Shown: positions 51,050-60,493, counted from the first letter of the stretch. The stretch is DNA of 64,000 bases from Tropicibacter naphthalenivorans (GCF_900176475.1 NZ_FWXX01000004.1:62001-126000), one strand, 5' to 3'. Notes: generated from the letters alone by a model not told the origin. Translations and numbers: made by a program.

Positions 51050-53200
51050 ATGAGTTCTTCAGGAAAAAAGCCCTCGCGGCTGGTTGCAGACCGTCGTTAC
51101 CCGCGAAAATCCGAATCGGCGCCCAAGAAAAAGGCACCGGCGCGGCGTGCGCCCAAGCGCAAGGCACCCCGCGGACCGATCCGCAAAGTGCTGACGGTGC
51201 TGCTGTGGCCGTTTCTGATGCTGTGGCGGCTGGTCTGGCGCGTGGTGGTCTTTGCCTCGATCGTGACGGCGCTGCTCATCGGCGGCGCGGTCTGGTACAC
51301 CTCGACCGGCCTGCCCGAAATCTCGGACATGGTCGACGGGCGCGCACGCGGCTCTGTCACGCTGCTGGACCGCGAAGGCCGGGTCTTTGCCCTGCGCGGC
51401 GACCAGTTTGGCGGGGCGGTGACGGCGGACAGCGTTTCCGAGCACCTCAAGAACGCCATCGTCGCCACCGAGGACAAACGCTTTTACAGCCACTTTGGCC
51501 TGTCGCCGCGCGGCATCGCCAGCGCCATTCGCATCAATATGTCCGAGGGGCGCGGGCCCTTGTCCGGGCACGGCGGCTCGACCATCACCCAGCAGACCGC
51601 GAAACTGCTGTGCCTCGGCGTGGTTTATGACCCCACGAAATGGGAATCCGAGGTCGATTATGTCGAGGATTGCCGCCGCGGGTCGCTGAAACGCAAGGCG
51701 ACAGAGGCGATCTACGCCATGGCGATGGAGTGGAAGTACACCAAGTCCGACATCCTCTCTATCTATATGAACCGCGCTTATATGGGCGGCGGGGCCTATG
51801 GCGCGGCGGCGGCGGCCGAGCGCTATTTCTCCAAACCGGCGGCGGCGCTGAACCCTGCCGAATCGGCGATGCTGGCGGGGCTGCTGACCGCGCCGTCGTC
51901 GCTGGCGCCCACGGCCAACCTGAAACGCTCGCAAGATCGCGCCGCCACGGTGCTGCGCCTGATGAACGAACAGGGCTATCTGTCGGATGCAGATACTGCC
52001 TATTGGCAGGCCAACCCGGCGACGCTGGCCGAAAGCTCGAAAAACCTGGCCGGCGGGTATTTCGCCGACTGGATGATGCGCACCGGGCCGGAATTTTTCA
52101 CCCGCGACACCACCGAAGACGTGATCATCAGCACCACGTTGGACCCGCGCATCCAAAAGGCCGCCGCCGACGCGGTGAACAAGGTCTTTTCCGAAAAGGT
52201 CCGTGAAGGCTCCAAGGCGCAGGTTGCCGTGGTGGTCATGAGCGCCGATGGCGCGGTGCGCGCGATGATCGGCGGGCGCGACACGGATGCCTCTGGCGTG
52301 TTCAACCGCGCCTTTCAGGCGATCCGCCAGACCGGCAGCGCCTTTAAACCCTTTGTCTATGCCACCGCGCTGGAACTGGGCTATTCGCCGCTGGACACCA
52401 TCGTCGATGAGCCGTTCTGCATGAATATCCCCGGCTCGGGCCAGTGGTGCCCCGAGAACTACAGCCACAAGAATTATGGCCGCGTGACCCTGACCGAGGC
52501 GCTCAAGAACTCGCTCAACATCCCCGCGGTCAAGATTTCCGAAAGCGTCGGGCGTGACCTGGTGATGCGCGTGGCGCGCGATTTCGGCATTTACCGCGAT
52601 CTCAAGGACACGCCGTCGCTGGCGCTGGGGGTCTCCGAGGCGAACCTGCTGGAGATGACGGGCGCCTATGCGGGCATCCTGAACGGCGGCTCTTCGGTGA
52701 CGCCTTATGGGTTGCGCGAATTGCGGCTCAAGGGCGAGTCAGAGGCGCTGATGGGCACCCCCGGCGGCATGGGCGAGCGGGTGATCCGCCAAGAGGCGGC
52801 GGGCCAGTTGATCTGGATGATGGAAAAGGTCGTGTCCGAAGGCACCGGCGGGCGGGCGCGCCTGCCTGATCGTCAGGTGGCGGGCAAGACCGGCACCAGC
52901 CAAGAGGCGCGTGATGCGTGGTTCGTGGGCTTTAGCGCCGATTACGTGGCGGGCGTATGGATGGGCTATGACGACAACACGCCGCTGACTGGGGTGACGG
53001 GCTCGGGCCTGCCCGCCGAGATCTGGCACGAGGTTATGGTGCGTGTGCACGACGGCCTGCCTGTGCGGCCCCTGCCGATGGTCCAGCCCGCGCCCATACA
53101 GGTGGCCGAGCCAGAGCCGACCCCTGCCCCGGTGCCGCAGCGGCGGGTGCAGGAAAGCGTGCTGGAGCAGGTCTTGCGCGACATCTTTGGCGGCAACTAA
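51050..53200 (+). CDS. Class A penicillin-binding protein (PBP1A family)
   Basis: A 716-residue bifunctional murein synthase. A basic N-terminal cytoplasmic stretch (KKKAPARRAPKRKAPRG) precedes a transmembrane helix (FLMLWRLVWRVVVFASIVTALLIG) near residues 55-85. The glycosyltransferase domain has IVATEDKRFYSHFGLSPRGI (catalytic Glu) near residue 140 and the GGSTITQQTAKLL motif. The transpeptidase domain has the nucleophile in RQTGSAFKPFVY near residue 430, SLNIPAV (SxN) near residue 490, and KTGTS near residue 620. A Pro-rich tail ends the protein. The ATG at 51050 is preferred over 50978; its ribosome-binding site is weak. Terminator follows. Confidence 0.94.
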   Translation: MSSSGKKPSRLVADRRYPRKSESAPKKKAPARRAPKRKAPRGPIRKVLTVLLWPFLMLWRLVWRVVVFASIVTALLIGGAVWYTSTGLPEISDMVDGRARGSVTLLDREGRVFALRGDQFGGAVTADSVSEHLKNAIVATEDKRFYSHFGLSPRGIASAIRINMSEGRGPLSGHGGSTITQQTAKLLCLGVVYDPTKWESEVDYVEDCRRGSLKRKATEAIYAMAMEWKYTKSDILSIYMNRAYMGGGAYGAAAAAERYFSKPAAALNPAESAMLAGLLTAPSSLAPTANLKRSQDRAATVLRLMNEQGYLSDADTAYWQANPATLAESSKNLAGGYFADWMMRTGPEFFTRDTTEDVIISTTLDPRIQKAAADAVNKVFSEKVREGSKAQVAVVVMSADGAVRAMIGGRDTDASGVFNRAFQAIRQTGSAFKPFVYATALELGYSPLDTIVDEPFCMNIPGSGQWCPENYSHKNYGRVTLTEALKNSLNIPAVKISESVGRDLVMRVARDFGIYRDLKDTPSLALGVSEANLLEMTGAYAGILNGGSSVTPYGLRELRLKGESEALMGTPGGMGERVIRQEAAGQLIWMMEKVVSEGTGGRARLPDRQVAGKTGTSQEARDAWFVGFSADYVAGVWMGYDDNTPLTGVTGSGLPAEIWHEVMVRVHDGLPVRPLPMVQPAPIQVAEPEPTPAPVPQRRVQESVLEQVLRDIFGGN

Positions 53201-53217
53201 AGACCTCAGAAACACAA

Positions 53218-53243
53218 AAGGCCGGGGATCGACCCCGGCCTTT
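53218..53243. terminator. Bidirectional terminator between PBP1 and mlaC
   Basis: AAAGGCCGGGG and CCCCGGCCTTT form an 11-bp stem around a 4-5-nt loop between the two convergent genes. Confidence 0.85.
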
Positions 53244-53263
53244 GTCGTTTCTGTGCCCCGCGC

Positions 53264-53863
53264 TTAGGACGCCTTTTTCAAATCCGCAATCATCGCGTCG
53301 ATGTCGCCGCGCCGCTTGTCCAGCATCGCGCCAATCTCGGTGCGTTCGGTCAGCAGCATGTTCACGCCTTCAACGTACATGTTGAAAAACAGATCCTTGC
53401 CGGTGCGGTCCGACACGTGGAAATCCACGCGGAAGGGCGCTTCGCCCTTGAGATAGGCGGTGGTTTCCACCTGGAAATAGTTTTTGACCGCCTTCACGCC
53501 CTTGACCTCTAGCCGCCCGCCCATGAATTCGCGGAACCGTTTGCCGTACTTGCGGCTGATGTAGCCGGTGAACGCCTTGGAAAACGCCGATTTCTGCGCC
53601 GACGTCGCCCGGCGGCCATCGGCCCCCATCGCGTAAGCGGCGATATAGGAAATGTCGGCGTATTTCTTGAAGATGCGTTCAAAATCGCCGTACATCGCGC
53701 CTTCGGACTTGCCCGAGGCGATCACGCGGTTGATGTCCCCCACCAGCGCGTCGACCAGTTTCTTGGCCTGCGCTTCGTTCAGCGCAAACGCCGCACCGGG
53801 GAAGAGGGCCAAGGCAGCAGCGCCTGCCAGAACAGTGCGGCGGGTCATGAACGTCATACTCAA
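53264..53863 (-). CDS. mlaC: MlaC-type phospholipid-binding protein (Ttg2D family)
   Basis: A 199-residue periplasmic protein with a twin-arginine-like start (MTRRTVLAGAAALALFPGAAFA). It matches the MlaC/Ttg2D family, which carries phospholipids between the outer-membrane MlaA and the inner-membrane MlaFEDB complex. Conserved stretches are FKKYADISYIAAYAMG near residue 65, FTGYISRKYGKRFREFMGG near residue 98, and VDFHVSDRTGKDLFFNMYVEGVNMLLTERTEI near residue 145. The start is one of three Met codons within nine residues; the first overlaps the mlaA stop by 4 nt. A co-operon with mlaA. Confidence 0.88.
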   Translation of the reverse strand: MSMTFMTRRTVLAGAAALALFPGAAFALNEAQAKKLVDALVGDINRVIASGKSEGAMYGDFERIFKKYADISYIAAYAMGADGRRATSAQKSAFSKAFTGYISRKYGKRFREFMGGRLEVKGVKAVKNYFQVETTAYLKGEAPFRVDFHVSDRTGKDLFFNMYVEGVNMLLTERTEIGAMLDKRRGDIDAMIADLKKAS

Positions 53864-54627
53864 AATCCTTCTGTATCCAGCGCCAGCGGGTCGATTTCTT
53901 CGCTCGCGGGCGGTTCTTCACCTAGTTCGAAACGCCGGTTTTGCAAGTACATGAGACGAAGTTGCGCGTAACTGTCGGCGCTTTCGTACAGCACCGAATC
54001 GACCGTGTCAGAGTACTGCCCGCGGTCCTGCACCTCGTCGAAAATCCACGCGCCGGTCTTGAAGCGCTTTTGCGGCGTGGTCAGCACGTAGTCCAGCGGG
54101 TTGGTAAAGAAATCCACCACGGTGCCTGCGGTGTCGCGCTCGGTCGACGGACCATAAAGCGGCAGTTCCATATACGCCCCCTCGGGCACGCCCCAAACGG
54201 CCAGCGTCTCGCCAAAGTCGGTTTCGTCCTGCGGCAGGCCCAGATCGGCGGCCACGTCAAAGATGCCAGCAAAGCCCATGGTGGCATTGATGCTGAACCG
54301 CAGGGTGTTCTTGGTGGCATCCCCCAGACGGCCTTGCAGCACTTGGTTCACCACGGTTTTCGGCAAGGACGTGGTGTCGACAAAGTTGCCCACCACGATA
54401 CGCACATCCTGCGGCACGGCATTGGACAGCCCCTGCCCCGAGCCGCGCAGCAGCTTTTCATCGACGCCGGTGTTGAACGCGTGAATCTTGCGGTTGGACG
54501 CCTCGTAGGGGTCCCAAATACCGTCGGGCGCCTCGTTGGGCCCGGGGACAGAACAGGCTCCGGCAGCAGAAACCAGAGCCATGGCGAAAAACGCACGCTG
54601 AAGTGTCATTCCGCGTCGACCTTTCAT
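53860..54627 (-). CDS. mlaA: MlaA/VacJ outer membrane lipoprotein
   Basis: A 255-residue VacJ-family lipoprotein that removes misplaced phospholipids from the outer leaflet. The lipobox SAAGAC gives an acylated Cys near residue 25 from this start. The family core DPYEASNRKIHAFNTGVDEKLL near residue 40, FSINATMGFAGIFDVAADLGLP (donut ring) and VWGVPEGAYMELPLYGPSTERDTAG near residue 145 are clear. Start is ambiguous: ATG at 54627 (AAGG 6 nt before it, basic n-region) is chosen, 54609 is the alternative. It is followed by mlaC with a 4-nt overlap, and divergent from the type I exporter. Confidence 0.9.
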   Translation of the reverse strand: MKGRRGMTLQRAFFAMALVSAAGACSVPGPNEAPDGIWDPYEASNRKIHAFNTGVDEKLLRGSGQGLSNAVPQDVRIVVGNFVDTTSLPKTVVNQVLQGRLGDATKNTLRFSINATMGFAGIFDVAADLGLPQDETDFGETLAVWGVPEGAYMELPLYGPSTERDTAGTVVDFFTNPLDYVLTTPQKRFKTGAWIFDEVQDRGQYSDTVDSVLYESADSYAQLRLMYLQNRRFELGEEPPASEEIDPLALDTEGF

Positions 54628-54824
54628 TGATACCTTGGGGTAGCGGCAGCTATTCCCTAAAAGGATACTTAAATTCATTTTGAAGCGAACCCAATTCAAA
54701 AGCCCGGGAGCGCAGTATTTGTGACACATTGGCGACAGCGGATTTCGATGACACTGTCATTTACCAAGACCTATCCTGCCACACAGTGGCACAATGAACA
54801 AAGCCTTCGGGCGGAAAGACGCGT

Positions 54825-56558
54825 ATGAGCACCGCGAACAAAGACACAGGCCGCGACGAGCTGCGCGCCATTCGGCGCAAGAGCCGTCCCTATTTCTGGT
54901 TTGTTGCCGTTTTCAGTTTCTTCGTGAACCTGCTGATGCTGACCGGCCCCTTGTATATGATGCAGGTCTATGACCGGGTGCTGGGCTCGCGTTCGATTGC
55001 GACGCTGGTGGCGCTGTCGGTGCTGGTGGCGTTCCTGTATGGGATGATGGGCATTCTGGATTACGTGCGCGGGCGCGTCATGGCGCGGGTTGCCGCGCGG
55101 TTTCAGGCCGATCTGGACCTGCGGGTGTTCGACGCGGTGGTGCGCCGTTCGACCGTTATGCCCGATGAGCTGGCGCAGACCGGCCTGCGCGATCTGGAAT
55201 CGGTGCAGCGCTTGCTGTCCTCGCCCGTCTTGATGGCGATGTTCGACATTCCGTGGTCGCCACTGTTCATCCTTGGGATCATGATTTTCCACCCGTGGCT
55301 GGGCTATCTGGCGATTGGCGGGGCTGTGGTTTTGATCGGGGTGACGATCCTGAACCAGAAACTCAGCCGCGAGCCGACGCTGAAATCCAACATGGCCGTG
55401 GTCCGCGCCGAGCGCACCGCCGAGCAGATCCGCCAAGAGGCCGAGATGGTTCAGGCGCTGGGGATGCGCGGACACGCCTTTACCCGCTGGATGCACGCCC
55501 GGTCTGAAAGCCTGCGTGGCCAGATCAGCACCGCCGATTTGACCGGCACCTTTACCACGATGACCAAGACGTTCCGGATGCTCTTGCAGTCCGCGATGCT
55601 GGGTCTGGGCGCCTATCTGGTGCTGCAAGGCGAGATGACGGCGGGCGCGATGATCGCAGGTTCGATCCTGATGGGCCGCGCGCTGGCCCCCGTCGAGCTG
55701 GCGATTGGCCAGTGGCCGATGGTCGAGCGCGCGCGCAAAGGCTGGGCGAACCTGTCGCAACTGCTGACCGAAGTCCCCGAGGACATGGAGCGCACCCAAC
55801 TGCCCAAGCCCCAAGCCAAGCTTGAGGTGCAGCAGCTGACCGTGGTGCCGCCCGGCGAACAGCAGGCGGCCTTGCGGCTGGTGTCGTTCAACATCGCGCC
55901 GGGGCAGGCTTGCGGCGTAATCGGGCCGTCGGGCTCTGGCAAATCGACGCTGGCCCGCGCGCTTACCGGCATCTGGCGGCCTGCCGGGGGGAAAATCCGC
56001 CTCGACGGTGCGTCGATCGACCAATACGGGCCGGACGTTCTGGGCCAGCACATCGGCTATCTGCCGCAGCGCGTGACCCTGTTCGACGGCACCATTGCCG
56101 AGAATATCGCGCGCCTCTCGCCGCAACCCGACGCCGAACAGGTGGTCGCGGCGGCGAAGAAGGCAGACGCGCATGAGATGATCCTGAAACTGCCCAACGG
56201 CTATGACACGCGGGTGACCGCCGCCGGGGGCCGCCTGTCGGGCGGGCAAATGCAGCGCATCGGCCTTGCGCGGGCGATGTATGGCGATCCGGTGATCCTT
56301 GTGCTTGATGAGCCGAACTCGAACCTCGACAACGAAGGGTCCGAGGCCGTCAACAAGGCGATCCGCGGCTTTAAAGAAGCGGGCAAAGCGGTGCTGATCA
56401 TGGCGCACCGCCCCGCCGCCATCAAGGAATGTGACCTGCTGCTGATGATCGAAAACGGCCAGCGCGCCGCCTTTGGCCCCAAGGAAGAGGTCCTGCGGTC
56501 CATGGTCAAAAACCATCAACAAATTCAGACCAGTGCTGGTCCCGGAGGTGTGCGATGA
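54825..56558 (+). CDS. Type I secretion system permease/ATPase (PrtD-like)
   Basis: A 577-residue ABC exporter subunit with an N-terminal six-helix membrane domain (residues 25-310; for example FFVNLLMLTGPLYMMQVYDRVLGSRS) and a C-terminal ATPase. Walker A GPSGSGKSTLARA is near residue 370, signature LSGGQMQRIGLARAM near residue 470 and Walker B PVILVLDEPNSNLDNEG near residue 490. There is no N-terminal C39 peptidase domain, so the substrate is not processed by it, as for PrtD/RTX exporters. A palindrome TGACA-C-TGTCA lies upstream at 54749-54759. The stop overlaps the HlyD ATG. Confidence 0.92.
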   Translation: MSTANKDTGRDELRAIRRKSRPYFWFVAVFSFFVNLLMLTGPLYMMQVYDRVLGSRSIATLVALSVLVAFLYGMMGILDYVRGRVMARVAARFQADLDLRVFDAVVRRSTVMPDELAQTGLRDLESVQRLLSSPVLMAMFDIPWSPLFILGIMIFHPWLGYLAIGGAVVLIGVTILNQKLSREPTLKSNMAVVRAERTAEQIRQEAEMVQALGMRGHAFTRWMHARSESLRGQISTADLTGTFTTMTKTFRMLLQSAMLGLGAYLVLQGEMTAGAMIAGSILMGRALAPVELAIGQWPMVERARKGWANLSQLLTEVPEDMERTQLPKPQAKLEVQQLTVVPPGEQQAALRLVSFNIAPGQACGVIGPSGSGKSTLARALTGIWRPAGGKIRLDGASIDQYGPDVLGQHIGYLPQRVTLFDGTIAENIARLSPQPDAEQVVAAAKKADAHEMILKLPNGYDTRVTAAGGRLSGGQMQRIGLARAMYGDPVILVLDEPNSNLDNEGSEAVNKAIRGFKEAGKAVLIMAHRPAAIKECDLLLMIENGQRAAFGPKEEVLRSMVKNHQQIQTSAGPGGVR

Positions 56559-57859
56559 GCTCGCAATCTGATTTCCCGCTCAAGGTGCCGATGACGGCGG
56601 GCATTGTGGCGCTGGGGCTGCTGGTGGGCGGCTTTGGCACCTGGGCCGTGACGACCAATATCTCTGGCGCGATTGTCGCCGGGGGGCAGATCGAGGTCGA
56701 CCAGAACCGTCAGATCGTGCAGCACCCCGACGGCGGCGTTGTGGCTGAGATACTGATTGACGAGAACGACACCGTCGAAGCGGGCGATGTCCTGATCCGG
56801 CTGGACCCGACGATGCTGCTGTCGGAACTGGCCATCGTCGAAGGGCAGTATTTTGAAATGCTCGCCCGCCGCGCGCGCCTGAGCGCCGAGCGCGACGAGG
56901 CCGAGACGATGGAGTTCAGCCCGATCCTGCTGGAGCGCGCCGAGACAGACGCTGAGGTCGCCGAACTGGTGTCCGGTCAGCGTAACCTCTTTCTGGCGCG
57001 CAGCGAAAGCGTCACGCGCGAGATTGAGCAGCTGGACAAACGCCGCGAGCAGATCGCCGATCAGGTGACCGGGATCGAGGCGCAGCAAGCGGCGCTCAAC
57101 CGCCAGTTGGAGCTGATCCGCCAAGAGCTGACCGCCAAGGAAGGGCTGCTGGGCCAAGGGCTTGTCCGCGTGGCCGAGGTGCTGGCCCTGCAACGCGAAG
57201 AGGCGCGCCTGTCCGGTCAGGTGGGCGAACTCACCGCCGGAAAGGCGCAGGCCGAAGGGCGCATCACCGAGATCGACATCCAGATCCTGAGCCTGCGCAC
57301 CCGCCGCCGCGAGGAGGCGATCACCACCCTGCGCGACCTGCAATACCGCGAGCGCGAGCTGGCCGAACGCCGCCGCGCCTTGCAGGAACAGCTGACCCGG
57401 ATGGAGATCAAGGCCCCGGTGTCCGGCGTGATCTATGGCCTGACGGTATTTACCCCGCGCTCTGTCATTCGGCCTGCGGACCCGGTGCTGTACCTCGTGC
57501 CGCAGGATCGTCCGCTGGTGATTGCCGCGCAGGTGGAACCGATCCACATCGACAAGCTGTTCGTGAACCAAGAGGTGTCGCTGCGCTTCTCGTCCTTGGA
57601 CCAGCGCGAGACGCCGGAGCTGTTCGGGCAAGTGGTGCAAATCTCGGCGGATGCGTTCCAGGACGAGGCCTCGCGGCTGCGCTACTACCGCGCCGAAATC
57701 ATCCTCAACGAAGGTGAAATCGCCCGCCTGCCCGAAGGCGCGGCGCTGATCCCCGGGATGCCGGTCGAAGCCTTCATCCGCACCGAGGACCGCACCCCGC
57801 TGGCCTATCTGGTGAAGCCTTTCACCGACTATTTCGCCAAGGCCTTCCGCGAAAGCTAG
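56555..57859 (+). CDS. Type I secretion HlyD/PrtE-family membrane fusion protein
   Basis: A 434-residue periplasmic adaptor. One N-terminal transmembrane helix (TAGIVALGLLVGGFGTWAVTT) is followed by the beta-barrel/lipoyl start (GGQIEVDQNRQIVQHPDGGVVAEILIDENDTVEAGDVLIRLD). A long coiled coil spans about residues 90-285 with repeated heptads (QIADQVTGIEAQQAALNRQLELIRQEL). The C-terminal lipoyl half and barrel contain KAPVSGVIYGLTVFTPRSVIRPADPVLYLVP. It links the ATPase to an outer-membrane TolC-type channel, not present in this window. Coupled to the ABC gene by 4 nt. Confidence 0.93.
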   Translation: MSSQSDFPLKVPMTAGIVALGLLVGGFGTWAVTTNISGAIVAGGQIEVDQNRQIVQHPDGGVVAEILIDENDTVEAGDVLIRLDPTMLLSELAIVEGQYFEMLARRARLSAERDEAETMEFSPILLERAETDAEVAELVSGQRNLFLARSESVTREIEQLDKRREQIADQVTGIEAQQAALNRQLELIRQELTAKEGLLGQGLVRVAEVLALQREEARLSGQVGELTAGKAQAEGRITEIDIQILSLRTRRREEAITTLRDLQYRERELAERRRALQEQLTRMEIKAPVSGVIYGLTVFTPRSVIRPADPVLYLVPQDRPLVIAAQVEPIHIDKLFVNQEVSLRFSSLDQRETPELFGQVVQISADAFQDEASRLRYYRAEIILNEGEIARLPEGAALIPGMPVEAFIRTEDRTPLAYLVKPFTDYFAKAFRES

Positions 57860-58049
57860 GCCCAACTGATCCAGCGGAGCGCGCTGGCGCGCGCACAGGT
57901 TATTATGATTGGCGCGCCCCTCACCCGGGCGCGCTTTTCTTTTGGCGCCGCCGCGAGAGGGGCGGTTTTTTCGCGATTGCGTCGCTGCTGGGGCTTTCCC
58001 TTGGGGCGCGGCGCGCATAGCGTCCGGGCAAAGACTTGGAGGTTTTCCC

Positions 58050-58514
58050 ATGAGCAATGCAATCGAATCCCGTCTGGCCGAGCTGGGCCTGACGCTGCCC
58101 GACGCCCCTGCCCCGGCGGCGAACTATGTGCCTTATGTCATCTCGGGCAAGCAAATCTTTATCTCTGGCCAGATCTCGATGAAGGATGGCGCGTTCTGGA
58201 CCGGCAAGGTCGGCGCGGACCTGACCACCGAAGAGGGCGCGGAAGCGGCGAAATCCTGCGCCATGGCGTTGCTTGCCCAAGCGCGCGCGGCCTGCAGCGG
58301 CGATCTGTCCAAGCTGGGGCGTCTGGTGAAACTGGTGGGTTTCGTGAACTCGACGCCCGAATTCACCGAGCAGCCCAAGGTCATCAACGGCGCGTCCGAC
58401 CTGATGGTCGAAGTGCTCGGCGAGGCGGGCCGTCACGCCCGCAGCGCGGTGTCCGCAGGCGCTTTGCCGTTCAACGTCGCGGTGGAAATCGAAGCGATTT
58501 TCGAGCTGGCGTGA
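58050..58514 (+). CDS. RidA/YjgF-family protein
   Basis: A 154-residue RidA-superfamily protein, probably a 2-aminoacrylate/enamine deaminase or a related sub-family. It has APAANYVPYVISGKQIFISGQISMKDG near residue 20 and GDLSKLGRLVKLVGFVNSTPEFTEQPKVINGASDLMVEVLG near residue 85. The C-terminal ARSAVSAGALPFNVAVEIEAIFEL keeps the Arg, Pro and Glu of the usual active pocket (R-S-A-V-x-x-G-x-L-P). The ATG at 58050 follows GGAGG. It overlaps the gdpd ATG by 1 nt. Confidence 0.88.
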   Translation: MSNAIESRLAELGLTLPDAPAPAANYVPYVISGKQIFISGQISMKDGAFWTGKVGADLTTEEGAEAAKSCAMALLAQARAACSGDLSKLGRLVKLVGFVNSTPEFTEQPKVINGASDLMVEVLGEAGRHARSAVSAGALPFNVAVEIEAIFELA

Positions 58515-59275
58515 TGCACCCCAAGGCTCTGCCCGACAGCTTTCTGGCCACGCCCATCGCGCATCGCGCCTTGCACGACGTGACCCAAGGCCGCCCCGAG
58601 AATTCGCGGGCGGCCATTCGTGCGGCCATTGCGGCGGGCTACGGGATCGAGATCGACGTGCAGCTGTCCAAGGATGGCGAGGCGATGGTCTTTCACGATT
58701 ACGCCTTGACGCGGTTGACCGGTGCGGCGGGTCCGATCCAGCAAAAGACCGCGGCAGAGCTGAGCGCTTTGTCCCTGCTGGGCGGCGATGAAGGCATCCC
58801 GACCCTGCCGCAGGTCTTGGGTCTGGTGGCGGGGCAAGTGCCTGTGCTGATTGAGATAAAGGACCAAGACGGCCAGATGGGCGAGGGCATCGGCGCGCTG
58901 GAGGCCGCCGTGGCCCGCGCGCTGAAATCCTATCCCGGTGACGTGGCGGTGATGTCCTTTAACCCGCATAGTGTGGCGGAAATGGCCCGCCTGCTGCCGG
59001 ATGTGCCGCGCGGTCTGACCACCTGCGGCTATCGCCCGGACGACTGGCCGACCCTGCGCGCCGAGGTTCGCGACACCCTGCGCCGCATCCCCGATTTCGA
59101 ACGCGTGGGGGCCTGCTTCGTCAGCCACAATCACCAGAGCCTCACCGCCCCCGCCGTGCAGGCCTTGCACGACAAGGGCATCGCGATCCTGACGTGGACC
59201 ATCCGGTCGCCAGAGGAAGAGGCAGCCGCCAGAAAGGTCGCCGATAACATCACCTTCGAGGGATACGCCGCTTGA
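58514..59275 (+). CDS. Glycerophosphodiester phosphodiesterase
   Basis: A 253-residue GDPD-family enzyme of the cytoplasmic kind (no signal peptide), which releases glycerol-3-phosphate from glycerophosphodiesters. It has IAHRALHDVTQGRPENSRAA near residue 14 (His and Glu of the active site), GIEIDVQLSKDGEAMVFHDYALTRLTG near residue 42 (Glu, Asp, His), and PVLIEIKDQ near residue 112. The ATG at 58514 overlaps the RidA stop. An in-frame extension to 57905 is not used. It follows ridA and is 33 bp from the next gene. Confidence 0.9.
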   Translation: MHPKALPDSFLATPIAHRALHDVTQGRPENSRAAIRAAIAAGYGIEIDVQLSKDGEAMVFHDYALTRLTGAAGPIQQKTAAELSALSLLGGDEGIPTLPQVLGLVAGQVPVLIEIKDQDGQMGEGIGALEAAVARALKSYPGDVAVMSFNPHSVAEMARLLPDVPRGLTTCGYRPDDWPTLRAEVRDTLRRIPDFERVGACFVSHNHQSLTAPAVQALHDKGIAILTWTIRSPEEEAAARKVADNITFEGYAA

Positions 59276-59308
59276 ACCGGCGCGCAGACGTGCCAAATTG
59301 AAGGCACG

Positions 59309-60493
59309 ATGAGCAGCCAAGATCTATCCGTCACCGTCCTGACCTCGTTGTCCGAGATCGACCCCGAAACATGGGACGCCTGCGCTTGCCCAGAGGCGGC
59401 GGACGGGCGGCCCATGGACCCGTTCACGACCTACCGCTTTCTGAGCGCGCTTGAAGACAGCGGATCGGTCGGCGGGCGCAGCGGCTGGGACCCGAGGTAT
59501 TTGATGGCGCAGCAGGGCGACGAGGTGATCGCCGTTGCGCCGCTGTACGGCAAGCATCACAGCCAGGGCGAGTACATCTTTGACCACAACTGGGCGCACG
59601 CGCTGGAACAGGCGGGCGGGCGCTATTACCCCAAGCTGCAAATCGCCGTGCCCTTTACCCCCGCCACTGGACGGCGGTTCCTGACCAAGCCGGGGTTCGA
59701 GGCGGTCGGCATGTCGGCGCTGGTGCAAGGCGCGGTGCAACTGGCGGCGAACAACGAGCTGTCCTCGTTGCATGCCACGTTCTGCACCGAGGCCGAGGCG
59801 ATTGCAGGTGCGCAGATGGGCCTGCTGCACCGGGTCACCACGCAGTACCACTGGGTGAATGACGGTTACGGCAGCTTTGACGACTTCCTCGCCTCGCTGT
59901 CTTCGCGCAAACGCAAGAATATCCGCAAGGAACGCGCCAAGGCGCAAGCCTTTGGCGGCACGATCGAAGTCCTGACCGGCAATCAGATTGAGCCGCACCA
60001 CTGGGACGCCTTCTGGGTGTTCTACCAAGACACCGGCGCGCGCAAATGGGGCTCTCCCTATCTGACGCGGGCGTTTTTCGACCTCGCGCAAGAGCGCTTG
60101 CGGGACGACATCGCGCTGATCATGTGCAAGCTGGACGGGCAGTATGTCGCCGGGGCCATGAACCTGATCGGGCGCGAGGTGCTGTATGGGCGCTATTGGG
60201 GCTGCATCCAGGATTTCCCCTGCCTGCACTTTGAAGCGTGCTATTATCAGGCCATCGACTTTGCGATTGCCCAAGGGCTGAAACGGGTCGAGGCGGGCGC
60301 GCAGGGCGAACACAAACTGGCGCGCGGATACCTGCCGGCCCCGACGCATTCGCTGCATTGGATCGCCGATCAGGGGTTTTCCGACGCGGTGGCGCGCTAT
60401 CTTGAAGCGGAACGTAAAGCTGTGGACGAGGATATAGAGATCCTCACGGCCTATGGGCCATTCCGCAAAGACCAAAGGGAGGAACAGCAATGA
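59309..60493 (+). CDS. GNAT/FemAB-like acyltransferase (DUF482 type)
   Basis: A 394-residue soluble protein with two GNAT-like halves, of the kind annotated as DUF482 or peptidoglycan-biosynthesis-related. Conserved stretches: [19 protein letters not shown] near residue 38, [17 protein letters not shown] and [19 protein letters not shown] near residue 115, [17 protein letters not shown] near residue 200, and [18 protein letters not shown] near residue 330. The last block is a family signature. Substrate is unknown. The stop overlaps phhB by 4 nt. Confidence 0.82.
   Translation: MSSQDLSVTVLTSLSEIDPETWDACACPEAADGRPMDPFTTYRFLSALEDSGSVGGRSGWDPRYLMAQQGDEVIAVAPLYGKHHSQGEYIFDHNWAHALEQAGGRYYPKLQIAVPFTPATGRRFLTKPGFEAVGMSALVQGAVQLAANNELSSLHATFCTEAEAIAGAQMGLLHRVTTQYHWVNDGYGSFDDFLASLSSRKRKNIRKERAKAQAFGGTIEVLTGNQIEPHHWDAFWVFYQDTGARKWGSPYLTRAFFDLAQERLRDDIALIMCKLDGQYVAGAMNLIGREVLYGRYWGCIQDFPCLHFEACYYQAIDFAIAQGLKRVEAGAQGEHKLARGYLPAPTHSLHWIADQGFSDAVARYLEAERKAVDEDIEILTAYGPFRKDQREEQQ

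Noticed and set aside
54771-56522. An ORF of about 583 codons antisense to the type I ABC gene
   Set aside because: Same GC-driven mirror effect; the translated sequence is His/Arg/Gly/Gln-rich.
57909-58049. N-terminal extension of RidA
   Set aside because: An ATG at 58050 with GGAGG begins the conserved protein; the upstream frame is Arg/Pro/Gly-rich.
56525-58057. An ORF of about 510 codons antisense to the HlyD gene
   Set aside because: The plus-strand HlyD frame has a membrane helix, coiled coil and lipoyl motifs; the antisense product has none.
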